A DNA stretch of 6,248 nucleotides from Candidatus Moraniibacteriota bacterium (GTDB lineage: Bacteria > Patescibacteriota > Minisyncoccia > Moranbacterales > GCA-2747515), in assembly GCA_027031945.1 (NCBI GenBank), contig JALVPE010000021.1:1-6248 (forward strand). The letters run 5' to 3'. A model generated the notes under the pieces. The model did not search any database. It had not been told where the DNA came from and was given only the letters and a program-made list of their open reading frames with translations. Shown piece after piece: positions 1 through 5,606 of the stretch (within the stretch, counting starts at the first letter, position 1; the number at the start of each line of letters is the position of its first letter). The translations under genes and the position numbers were made by a program.

Positions 1-14
1 GTTAGAATGTTAAT

Positions 15-48
15 ATAACTTGGTTAACAAGTTATTATTAGTTATTAT
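15..48. repeat. Inverted repeat and 10-bp-period direct repeat in the leader of the membrane-protein gene
   Basis: Positions 15-22 (ATAACTTG) and 28-35 (CAAGTTAT) form a perfect 8-bp inverted repeat around the 5-base spacer GTTAA. Overlapping it, GTTATTAT occurs at 31-38 and again at 41-48, exactly 10 bp apart, so both copies face the same side of the helix. The arrangement overlaps a candidate promoter and could be an operator. No T-run follows, so it is not a terminator. In such AT-rich DNA short repeats also arise by chance, so a function is only inferred. Confidence 0.35.
20..48 (+). promoter_or_regulatory. Candidate promoter for the five-helix membrane protein
   Basis: A -35-like TTGGTT (20-25) and a -10-like TATTAT (43-48) are separated by 17 bp. 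The -10 matches consensus at five of six positions, while the -35 keeps only TTG. Transcription would start near 55 and give a leader of about 60 bases before the ATG at 114. The inverted and direct repeats described for 15-48 overlap both elements, so the promoter may be regulated, but that is inference. Confidence 0.35.
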
Positions 49-65
49 AGCATTTTAGCACTTTT

Positions 66-81
66 CTGGGGATAACCCTAG
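66..81 (+). other. Small leader hairpin
   Basis: CTGGGG (66-71), loop ATAA (72-75) and CCCTAG (76-81) form a 6-bp stem with one G-U pair in the predicted 5' leader of the membrane-protein gene. It is a G/C-rich patch in an otherwise AT-only leader. No T-tract follows, so it is not an intrinsic terminator. It could affect mRNA stability or translation, or be chance. Confidence 0.25.
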
Positions 82-113
82 ATGAGTTAAATATAAAAAT
101 AAATTTGAAAAAT

Positions 114-575
114 ATGGATTTTATTTCGACAAGTTCACTGATTGCAATATGTAGTGTTTTTGGAATAGGCGTTATTATTGCTTTGATTGTTCATAATGCA
201 TGGCTTTTGCGTGTTCTTATAGCTAGCTACATTTCACTTAGTTTGGTTTTGCTTATGCCAAAAGAATTTATATTTAATGCTTATGCAGATATTATTTATT
301 TTGCCGTTATAGTAGTCATATTAACTTTTATTGAAGGTAGTAGATTTTTTGACGTGGCATCTTGGAATGTTAAACGATTTAGTTTGGGTTCTGTAGGAAT
401 TTCTGTTCTTACAGTATCTTTCATTATGACAGTTATTTGTTTATTTGTACCATTTCAGAATTTGAGCATACTAATAACAAAAGAAGTCTATAATTTTTTT
501 AATATATATGCTTTTTATATAGCAATTGCACCTTTAGTCTTGTCGTTATTATTTTCAAGTAAACTTCGTATGTAA
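114..575 (+). CDS. Hypothetical membrane protein, five predicted transmembrane helices
   Basis: I do not recognise a family for this 153-residue protein. It is almost wholly hydrophobic, with five likely membrane helices at about residues 8-27, 31-49, 57-74, 93-113 and 129-148. The short connecting loops include a charged one after helix 3 (EGSRFFD, then WNVKR). There is no signal peptide distinct from helix 1 and no catalytic motif I can see. I chose the ATG at 114. A TTG at 105 in the same frame would add three residues (M-K-N), but every other gene here starts with ATG and neither start has a ribosome binding site. The gene stands alone, ends in TAA, and is followed by a hairpin terminator shared with the convergent tRNA. 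The coding call is supported by length and coherent hydrophobic periodicity; the function is unknown. Confidence 0.75.
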   Translation: MDFISTSSLIAICSVFGIGVIIALIVHNAWLLRVLIASYISLSLVLLMPKEFIFNAYADIIYFAVIVVILTFIEGSRFFDVASWNVKRFSLGSVGISVLTVSFIMTVICLFVPFQNLSILITKEVYNFFNIYAFYIAIAPLVLSLLFSSKLRM

Positions 576-604
576 TTTATATTATTATTTTATTTGTCAA
601 ATAA

Positions 605-636
605 AAAAACAACTTCTTAAATCAGAGGTTGTTTTT
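605..636. terminator. Bidirectional intrinsic terminator between membrane gene and tRNA-Lys
   Basis: Positions 605-616 pair with 625-636 around an 8-base loop (617-624), giving a 12-bp stem with one T-G wobble on the plus strand. On the minus strand the same position is a C-A mismatch. Reading plus, the stem ends in TTTTT (632-636), which would stop the membrane-protein transcript. Reading minus, it ends in a run of seven T (complement of 603-609), which would end the tRNA transcript. It lies only two bases beyond the tRNA CCA end, so the tRNA 3' trailer would be very short. Confidence 0.75.
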
Positions 637-638
637 AG

Positions 639-714
639 TGGTGGGTGTAGAGGGATTTGAACCCCCGACCGTCGGCTTAAAAGGCCGTTGCTCTACCAAC
701 TGAGCTATACACCC
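639..714 (-). tRNA. tRNA-Lys, anticodon UUU, CCA encoded
   Basis: The minus strand folds into a complete 76-base cloverleaf. The acceptor stem is GGGTGTA/TACACCC with discriminator A and an encoded CCA (639-641). The D arm is GCTC/GAGC with loop AGTTGGTA. The anticodon loop is CTTTTAA, so the anticodon is TTT, which reads lysine codons AAA and AAG. The T arm is GGGGG/CCCTC with loop TTCAAAT. The outermost pair of the anticodon stem (27-43) is an A-A mismatch, leaving four Watson-Crick pairs, which is tolerable. The gene is a single transcription unit with its own consensus promoter upstream and a terminator immediately downstream. AAA-rich genes, as here, make this a heavily used tRNA. Confidence 0.97.
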
Positions 715-744
715 ATAATTTTTAATTAAAATATAACGCTATTG

Positions 745-773
745 ATTATATATATAAAAATAAGATGTGTCAA
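745..773 (-). promoter_or_regulatory. Consensus sigma-70 promoter of tRNA-Lys
   Basis: On the minus strand TTGACA (773-768) and TATAAT (750-745) match the consensus at all twelve positions, with the optimal 17-bp spacer. Transcription would start around 738, giving a 5' leader of roughly 24 bases to be removed by RNase P. The tRNA is the only gene downstream on this strand, so the assignment is clear. It shows that this organism uses the ordinary housekeeping promoter code. Confidence 0.88.
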
Positions 774-781
774 TAGACCGG

Positions 782-809
782 TTGTATTTTTTCTTTTTTG
801 TTGTATTAT
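782..809 (+). promoter_or_regulatory. Candidate promoter of the propeller lipoprotein gene
   Basis: TTGTAT (782-787) and TATTAT (804-809) are 16 bp apart. The -10 is good and the -35 weak. Transcription would start near 816, only about three bases before the ATG at 819, so the mRNA would be leaderless or nearly so. This fits the absence of a ribosome binding site there. It lies back to back with the tRNA promoter. The assignment is tentative because T-rich sequence here gives several partial matches. Confidence 0.35.
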
Positions 810-818
810 TAATAGCAT

Positions 819-1877
819 ATGAAATATTTTTTAATAACAATTATTTTTTTAGTAGCTAGTGTTTTGACAGGTTGCGTGAATAGTGGATCAGGGAGTTCAA
901 CAGGAGGAATTTTAAAGAGTGTTGATGGAGGGCGGTTATTTGAACCTTATAATACTATTGATAAAGATCACACAATTGCACATAGTGATGTTTTATCTAT
1001 TGCAGTTGATCCGTCGGACAATAAGAAGATATATATTGGTACAAAAAAGGATGATTTTTTTGTAAGTGTTGATGGAGCACAGACATGGTCGGAAGGAGAG
1101 GCACAGTTAACAGGTATTCAAAATATTGTTATTAATCCATTCAATACGCAGACAATCTATATGAGTGGTATGTATAAAGGTCGTGGTAGTGTAGTGCGCA
1201 GTATAGACGGTGGAAAAGAATGGGAACGTGTGTATGTTGAACCGCAAGATGGTACAAATATAACATCAATGACCATATCACCAGTAAATGGAAATATGGT
1301 TTATATTGGTACAAGTGGTGGCACAATTGCGCGTACACTTAATGCAGGTGAATCATGGGAAAATCTTTATCATGCTGAAAAGAGTGTAAATGAACTACTT
1401 ATTGATGCAGGAGATATAAATACGTTATATGCACTTATTGATGGTTATGATATTGTCAAGTCACGTGATGATGGTGTAACATTTGAGAGTATTCGTGATA
1501 TGGAACGTGATAATGAGACTCAAAAGCTTTATGAGGGCGCATTATATTCTATGACGGTAAGTCCATCCATTTCCGGAGTAATAATTGTAGGAACTGATAA
1601 TGGGGTATTCCGTTCGAATGATTATGGGCAATCATGGGTGCCGGTGGATGTAATAGCAAGTACGATTGGCATACCAATTCATGCAATTGAAATTAATCCT
1701 CATAATGCAAATCAATTGGTTTATGCTGCCGCAAAAGCAGTGTATACCAGTGTTGATGACGGTTGGGCTATTACGGACACAACAAGCAATCGTATAGTAG
1801 ATGTGATAGCACATGATCCGGTTGACGGTAACATAATATATTTAGGTTTAAAAAGGGATAAACAAAATAGTTATTAA
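819..1877 (+). CDS. Ycf48-like Asp-box beta-propeller lipoprotein
   Basis: This 352-residue protein begins with a lipoprotein signal peptide: a short K2 n-region, a hydrophobic stretch at 4-17, and a lipobox LTGC with the modified cysteine at C19. It should therefore be a membrane-anchored protein outside the cytoplasm. A small Gly/Ser linker (21-30) leads to a propeller. Asp-box motifs (S-x-D-x-G-x-x-W) start at residues 34, 83, 128, 173, 215, 266 and 311, 42-51 residues apart. Each is paired with a strand of the pattern DPxxxxxIYxGT, starting at about 63, 105, 153, 195, 247, 292 and 332. The first Asp-box precedes the first such strand and the last strand has no Asp-box after it, so the ring probably closes by joining both ends into blade seven. 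The Ycf48/BNR-sialidase-type fold is recognisable, but sialidase catalytic residues are not apparent. Binding or an assembly role is more likely than hydrolysis; the ligand is unknown. It lies 71 bases before frr. Confidence 0.88.
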   Translation: MKYFLITIIFLVASVLTGCVNSGSGSSTGGILKSVDGGRLFEPYNTIDKDHTIAHSDVLSIAVDPSDNKKIYIGTKKDDFFVSVDGAQTWSEGEAQLTGIQNIVINPFNTQTIYMSGMYKGRGSVVRSIDGGKEWERVYVEPQDGTNITSMTISPVNGNMVYIGTSGGTIARTLNAGESWENLYHAEKSVNELLIDAGDINTLYALIDGYDIVKSRDDGVTFESIRDMERDNETQKLYEGALYSMTVSPSISGVIIVGTDNGVFRSNDYGQSWVPVDVIASTIGIPIHAIEINPHNANQLVYAAAKAVYTSVDDGWAITDTTSNRIVDVIAHDPVDGNIIYLGLKRDKQNSY

Positions 1878-1948
1878 TGTGTGATGTACACAAGGGAATA
1901 TAACTTGTAATTAAATTTAGGAAAGTAAATTATTTTAATATAAATGAT

Positions 1949-2506
1949 ATGTATAATGATATTATAGAATTACACAAAGATGCAATGGAAGGCGCTATAT
2001 CTCATTTGGAAAAAGAGGCAAAAAAATTGCGTACCGGTAGAGCAAATCCTGCTCTTGTAGAGGATTTAGAAATAGATAATTACGGTGTTTTAACACCAAT
2101 TAAACAAGTTGCAAATATATCTGTGCCGGAAGCTAGGCAATTGTTAATACAACCATGGGATAGATCAAATTTAGAAGCAGTAGAAGAAGCAATAAAAAAT
2201 GCGGATTTGGGAGCTAATATTTCAAGTGATGGTATTGCTGTGCGTCTTGTGTTTCCACCAATGACAGAAGAAAATAGAACGGATTTGATAAAAATATTGG
2301 GTATTAAAGCAGAGGAGGCTAGAGTGGGTGTTCGTGCAGCAAGGGAAGAGGTGTGGAAAGAAATACAAGCAGAAGAAAAAAATGGCAATCTTTCGGAAGA
2401 TGAAAAATTTGCAGGTAAAGATGCTTTACAAGAAATCGTAGATGAGTATAATAAAAAAATTGAAGAAATAAAGAAAAAGAAAGAAGAAGAAACAATGACA
2501 ATTTAG
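1949..2506 (+). CDS. frr: Ribosome recycling factor
   Basis: RRF acts in the cytoplasm after termination: with EF-G it splits the 70S post-termination complex so that subunits, mRNA and tRNA can be reused. The product is 185 residues, the same length as the E. coli protein. Domain I helices occupy about 1-29 and 107-185, with the small beta domain II at about 31-104. The family signature is clear: KLRTGRANPALV (26-37), the SVPEARQLLIQPWD segment (58-71), LVFPPMTEENR (100-110), and the conserved basic helix VGVRAAREEV (126-135) containing R129 and R132. The Lys/Glu-rich C-terminal helix ends in a tail resembling other RRFs. The ATG at 1949 gives the family-typical N-terminus. The nearest purine-rich stretch (AGGAAAG, 1919-1925) is 23 bases upstream, too far to be a ribosome binding site. 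The gene lies 49 bases before rseP and probably shares its transcript. The 71-base gap upstream holds only a weak TGTGT/ACACA repeat (1878-1892) and no convincing promoter. Confidence 0.97.
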   Translation: MYNDIIELHKDAMEGAISHLEKEAKKLRTGRANPALVEDLEIDNYGVLTPIKQVANISVPEARQLLIQPWDRSNLEAVEEAIKNADLGANISSDGIAVRLVFPPMTEENRTDLIKILGIKAEEARVGVRAAREEVWKEIQAEEKNGNLSEDEKFAGKDALQEIVDEYNKKIEEIKKKKEEETMTI

Positions 2507-2555
2507 TTTGAATTTTTGATGTTTAAGATAAATAATATAAATAATAAATTAAAAA

Positions 2556-3758
2556 ATGGTAATAACAATATTGATATTTGGATTAATTTTAGGAGTTCTA
2601 ATTTTTGTTCATGAATTAGGACATTTTTTGACAGCAAGAAAAAATGGTATAACTTCACACGAGTTTGGTTTTGGATTCCCGCCACGTATTTTTGGTATAG
2701 TGAAAGATGAAAAAACCGGGAGTTGGCGTAAAGTATGGGGTAACAAAGAATATTATGGAAACAATACATTGTACTCAATAAACTGGATACCACTTGGAGG
2801 ATTTGTAAGAATAAAAGGAGAAAATCCAGTGAGCAAAGATGATTTAAATAGAAAAGATTTGTCAGAAGAAGATCGTACGTATATAAAAATGTCTACAGAA
2901 CCGGATAGTTTTGCAGTCCAACCAAAATGGGTTAGGTTTAAAGTACTTGTTGCGGGTGTGACTATGAATTTTTTGCTTGCATGGGTATTGATTATTATTG
3001 TACTCACAATAGGAGCACCGGAACCAAGAAGTGATGATTTAGATCAATCAAAAATTGTGGATAATATTGGCGTGCAAATTGTTGATGTAGAAAATGGTTC
3101 ACCTGCAGATAAAATTGGATTAAAAATTGGAGACACCGTAAATCAAGTTTGCGATAGTAATAGAGAATGTACAGATATTACAACTGCCAATGGTTTACGT
3201 GATATTATTTTAAAACATAAAGGTAAGGAAGTGTTTATACATGTTCAGCGCGGTAAAGAAACAAAAATTGTTAAAGGTGTACCAAGGACAGACATTAGAG
3301 ATGATCAAGGGGCGTTAGGCATCTCAATGACTGAAACCGTTACTGTTCGTTATCCATGGTATGAGGCAATTTGGGAAGGGCTTATGCGTGTAATTAGACT
3401 TGTTGTAGTAATTTTGACTGCTTTTTGGACAATGATGGTTAGTATATTTTCCGGACATGGGGTAAGTGCTGAAGTTGCTGGTCCGGTAGGGATAGCAATG
3501 ATGACGCAACAAATGCGTGACTTGGGATTTGTGTATTTATTGCAATTTGCTGCAATTTTGAGTGTAAATTTAGGTATTATAAATATCTTACCGATCCCGG
3601 CTCTAGATGGTGGAAGAATTTTGTTTTTACTAATCGAAGCAATAAAAGGCAAACCAGTAAATCAAAAAGTAGAAAATATAATGCACACAGCATTCTTTGT
3701 GGCACTTATCGGACTTATGGCTATTATAACAGTTAGAGATGTATTAAACTTATTTTAA
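2556..3758 (+). CDS. rseP: RseP/site-2 protease family intramembrane zinc metalloprotease
   Basis: This membrane protease cuts substrates within the bilayer, typically anti-sigma factors and leftover signal peptides (family knowledge; the substrate here is unknown). The 400-residue product has the zinc-binding HELGH (H19, E20, H23) in its first helix, then the membrane-reentrant PLGGFVRIKGE segment (79-89). A second helix lies at about 132-152, and one PDZ domain at about 170-245 (core GSPADKIGLKIGDTV). A helix follows at about 279-298, and then the second catalytic motif NILPIPALDGG (343-353), whose D351 is the third zinc ligand. The last helix is at about 377-393. All catalytic elements are intact. 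E. coli RseP is longer with two PDZ domains; single-PDZ forms are common in other bacteria. The PDZ domain contains a Cys pair (C199, C205). The ATG at 2556 places HELGH at the usual distance; no ribosome binding site is visible. A double hairpin follows the TAA. Confidence 0.96.
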   Translation: MVITILIFGLILGVLIFVHELGHFLTARKNGITSHEFGFGFPPRIFGIVKDEKTGSWRKVWGNKEYYGNNTLYSINWIPLGGFVRIKGENPVSKDDLNRKDLSEEDRTYIKMSTEPDSFAVQPKWVRFKVLVAGVTMNFLLAWVLIIIVLTIGAPEPRSDDLDQSKIVDNIGVQIVDVENGSPADKIGLKIGDTVNQVCDSNRECTDITTANGLRDIILKHKGKEVFIHVQRGKETKIVKGVPRTDIRDDQGALGISMTETVTVRYPWYEAIWEGLMRVIRLVVVILTAFWTMMVSIFSGHGVSAEVAGPVGIAMMTQQMRDLGFVYLLQFAAILSVNLGIINILPIPALDGGRILFLLIEAIKGKPVNQKVENIMHTAFFVALIGLMAIITVRDVLNLF

Positions 3759-3774
3759 ATTTGTGCTTTAATAA

Positions 3775-3790
3775 GTGATTTGTAAATCAC
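3775..3790 (+). other. Short inverted repeat after rseP
   Basis: GTGATTT (3775-3781) and AAATCAC (3784-3790) form a perfect 7-bp inverted repeat with the two-base spacer GT, 17 bases after the rseP stop. In RNA it would be a small hairpin with about four loop bases. No T-run follows directly. It may help stabilise the transcript end or form part of a tandem terminator with the larger hairpin at 3804-3839. Confidence 0.45.
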
Positions 3791-3803
3791 AACACTTTAC
3801 CCA

Positions 3804-3848
3804 AACGACGTCATTAATGACATCATTAATGACGTCGTTACATTTTTT
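3804..3848 (+). terminator. Strong intrinsic terminator with nested palindrome after rseP
   Basis: Arms 3804-3820 and 3823-3839 are perfect 17-base reverse complements around the dinucleotide CA, followed three bases later by TTTTTT (3843-3848). As RNA this is a roughly 16-bp hairpin with a four-base loop and a U-run, a typical factor-independent terminator for the upstream frr-rseP transcript. No T-run exists on the minus side, so it acts on plus-strand transcripts only. The arms themselves contain two copies of the self-complementary decamer TCATTAATGA (3811-3820 and 3823-3832) flanked by ACGACG and CGTCGT. That is more symmetry than a terminator needs and could also bind a dimeric protein. 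Confidence 0.75.
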
Positions 3849-3852
3849 GTGG

Positions 3853-3881
3853 TTGAATTAAAATTTGATTGAGGGTATTAT
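3853..3881 (+). promoter_or_regulatory. Candidate hsdM promoter
   Basis: TTGAAT (3853-3858) and TATTAT (3876-3881) are separated by exactly 17 bp and match consensus at four and five of six positions. Transcription would start near 3888, giving a leader of about 21 bases before the hsdM ATG. The position just downstream of the terminator supports an independent transcription unit for the restriction-modification genes. A competing reading of part of this stretch is the GAGGG-ATG of a tiny upstream ORF at 3880. Confidence 0.55.
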
Positions 3882-3930
3882 GTGTATATTGATTGATAAA
3901 ATTATTATATGGCAAAAAAGAAAAAAGTAG
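3880..3930 (+). other. Possible 16-codon upstream ORF overlapping the hsdM start
   Basis: An ATG at 3880 opens a 16-codon frame (MCILIDKIIIWQKRKK) ending in TAG at 3928-3930, in a different frame from hsdM and running over its start codon. It is preceded by GAGGG (3871-3875), the only purine-rich sequence in the window at a plausible ribosome-binding distance from an ATG. If transcription starts upstream of 3870, this peptide could be translated and affect initiation at hsdM. If the promoter at 3853-3881 is the real one, the transcript starts after this ATG and the ORF is silent. Chance occurrence is likely. Confidence 0.2.
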
Positions 3931-5492
3931 AGCAAAAAATTGATGGGGATTTTGAAAAGACGCTTTTTAAGACTGCCGATAAATTGCGTAAAAATATTGA
4001 TGCAGCTGAATATAAGCATATTGTACTTGGTTTGATTTTTCTTAAATATATTTCTGATTCTTTTGAAGAATTGTACAATAAACTTGTTGAAGGTAAAGGT
4101 GAATATGAAGGGGCTGATCCAGAGGATATTGACGAATACCGTAGTAAAAATGTGTTTTTTGTGCCACAAAATGCTCGGTGGTCATATCTGCATGCTCATG
4201 CAAAACTTCCAACTATTGGAACTGAATTAGATGACGCAATGGAGCTGATTGAAAAAGAAAATCCAACCTTAAAAGGAATATTGCCAAAAGTGTATGCAAA
4301 ACCAAACTTAGACAAAGCAGCACTTGGAGAATTGATAGATTTGATAAGTGATATTGACCTCGGAGATGCAACAGCTAAATCAAAGGATTTACTTGGTAGG
4401 GTGTATGAATATTTTTTGGGTGAATTTGCAAATGCTGAGGGCAAAAAGGGTGGACAATTCTATACTCCAAAATCAATTGTAAAGTTGATGGTGGAAATGA
4501 TAGAGCCTTACAAAGGACGAGTATATGATCCAGCATGTGGCAGTGGTGGTATGTTTGTAATGAGTGAAAAATTTGTTGAGGAGCACTCGGGAAAAGTTGA
4601 TGACATTTCTATTTATGGTCAAGAATCCAATCAAACGACATATAAACTTTGTCGGATGAATTTGGCGATTAGAGGAATTGATGGCTCGCAAGTAAAATGG
4701 AATACTGAGGGCTCATTTCTAAATGATGCGCATAAAGATTTAAAAGCAGATTTTATTTTGGCAAATCCACCGTTCAATGTGAGTGATTGGTCTGGAGAAT
4801 TACTCCAAGGTGATCCACGCTGGCAATATGGCACACCACCAAATGGAAATGCAAATTTTGCATGGATGCAACATATGATTTATCATCTTTCGCCAAAAGG
4901 AACAATGGCACTAGTACTTGCCAATGGTTCACTCTCATCAAATACTAGTGGTGAGGGAGAAATCCGCAAAAAGATTGTCCAAGCGGATTTAGTAGATTGT
5001 ATTGTAGCCCTCCCAAAACAACTTTTTTACAATACGGGAATTCCAGCTTGTCTATGGTTCATATCACGCAAAAAATCAGGCAATGGAGATAGAAAAAGAA
5101 ACAATGAAACACTTTTTATAGATGCAAGTGAAATGGGAAGATTGGAAGATAGGGTGCATAGAGTTTTTGATGATGAAGATATTGCAAAAATATCTAGCAT
5201 ATATCATAAATGGCGAAGAAACCCTCACCTCAATCCTCTCCCAGAGGGAGAGGAGGAGTATATGGATGTGCAAGGTTTTTGTAAATCTGCAACACTTGAA
5301 GATATAGATAAAAATGATTTTGTACTTACTCCTGGGCGATATGTAGGTATACCAGAAGAAGAGGATGACGGAATTCCATTTGAAGACAAAATGAAAGATT
5401 TAACAGGAAAACTATCACAACAGATGGAGAAAGAACAAAAAATGAATGAAGAAATTAAAAAACAGCTTAAAAAAGTTGGTTTTGAGATCTAA
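3909..5492 (+). CDS. hsdM: Type I restriction-modification system DNA methyltransferase subunit
   Basis: HsdM supplies the adenine-N6 methyltransferase activity of a type I restriction-modification complex. With HsdS it modifies the recognition site, and with HsdR it forms the restriction enzyme. The 527-residue product has the helical HsdM N-terminal domain (about 12-170) and the entry motif GGQFYTP (181-187). The S-adenosylmethionine motif I is DPACGSGG (207-214), with acidic motif II around YGQES (236-240), and the catalytic motif IV is NPPF (286-289). The C-terminal part has the usual GFCKSATLEDI and LTPGRYVG blocks (about 455-487), ending in a Lys/Glu-rich coiled coil (about 493-522). 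All key residues are intact. Unusually, after YHKW (432-435), where related proteins as I recall them have only a few residues before the conserved Y/D-V-x-GFCKSA, there is a stretch RNPHLNPLPEGEEE encoded by a GC-rich palindrome. No ribosome binding site precedes the ATG. hsdS and hsdR are not in the window; an AAA ATPase gene follows. Confidence 0.97.
   Translation: MAKKKKVEQKIDGDFEKTLFKTADKLRKNIDAAEYKHIVLGLIFLKYISDSFEELYNKLVEGKGEYEGADPEDIDEYRSKNVFFVPQNARWSYLHAHAKLPTIGTELDDAMELIEKENPTLKGILPKVYAKPNLDKAALGELIDLISDIDLGDATAKSKDLLGRVYEYFLGEFANAEGKKGGQFYTPKSIVKLMVEMIEPYKGRVYDPACGSGGMFVMSEKFVEEHSGKVDDISIYGQESNQTTYKLCRMNLAIRGIDGSQVKWNTEGSFLNDAHKDLKADFILANPPFNVSDWSGELLQGDPRWQYGTPPNGNANFAWMQHMIYHLSPKGTMALVLANGSLSSNTSGEGEIRKKIVQADLVDCIVALPKQLFYNTGIPACLWFISRKKSGNGDRKRNNETLFIDASEMGRLEDRVHRVFDDEDIAKISSIYHKWRRNPHLNPLPEGEEEYMDVQGFCKSATLEDIDKNDFVLTPGRYVGIPEEEDDGIPFEDKMKDLTGKLSQQMEKEQKMNEEIKKQLKKVGFEI
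5217..5256. repeat. GC-rich palindromic repeat inserted in-frame in hsdM
   Basis: TCCTCTCCC (5234-5242) and GGGAGAGGA (5246-5254) are perfect 9-base inverted repeats around AGA, preceded by ACCCTCACCTCAA. Of the 36 bases 5221-5256, 22 are G or C, far above the surrounding gene. The unit resembles a dispersed palindromic repeat that I recall as common between genes in many bacteria. Translated in the hsdM frame it gives NPHLNPLPEGEEE (residues 438-450). The other two forward frames are also open across it (LTSILSQRERRS and PSPQSSPRGRGG), which would let it enter coding sequence in any frame. Its ends are uncertain by several bases. It is comparable in kind to Rickettsia palindromic elements, which also insert into genes in frame. 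Confidence 0.7.
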
Positions 5493-5544
5493 AATCATAT
5501 TTTTTAATAAAATAGAGCGTTATTTAACAATATTTTGTGAAAAC

Positions 5545-5573
5545 TTGACTTTGAATGTATATTTTGCTATAGT
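5545..5573 (+). promoter_or_regulatory. Strong extended -10 promoter for the AAA15 ATPase gene
   Basis: TTGACT (5545-5550), a 17-bp spacer and TATAGT (5568-5573) each match consensus at five of six positions. TGC immediately before the -10 (5565-5567) adds an extended -10 element. Transcription would start around 5580, about 26 bases before the ATG at 5607. It lies within the 114-base gap after hsdM, where I see no convincing terminator. The ATPase gene could therefore be expressed both by readthrough from hsdM and on its own. Confidence 0.75.
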
Positions 5574-5606
5574 ATTAATATAATTTAGTAATCAATATTA
5601 TATAAT

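Noticed and set aside
1878..1948. A promoter for frr in the gap after the lipoprotein gene
   Set aside because: TTGTAA at 1905-1910 has only AATTAT at the right spacing. Matches are too weak in AT-rich DNA to list as a feature.
2080..2388. A 102-codon minus-strand frame opposite frr
   Set aside because: frr is unambiguous on the plus strand, and the antisense frame has no recognisable features.
3775..3848. CRISPR array or phage attachment site suggested by the repeats after rseP
   Set aside because: There are only two different inverted repeats with no regular spacers, and the larger is followed by T6. There is no integrase, and no duplicated tRNA fragment was seen in the window.
5122..5307. 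A 61-codon plus-strand frame inside hsdM ending with an LTSILSQRER-like stretch
   Set aside because: It overlaps a fully conserved hsdM region in another frame. The familiar-looking peptide is simply the alternate-frame reading of the palindromic repeat.
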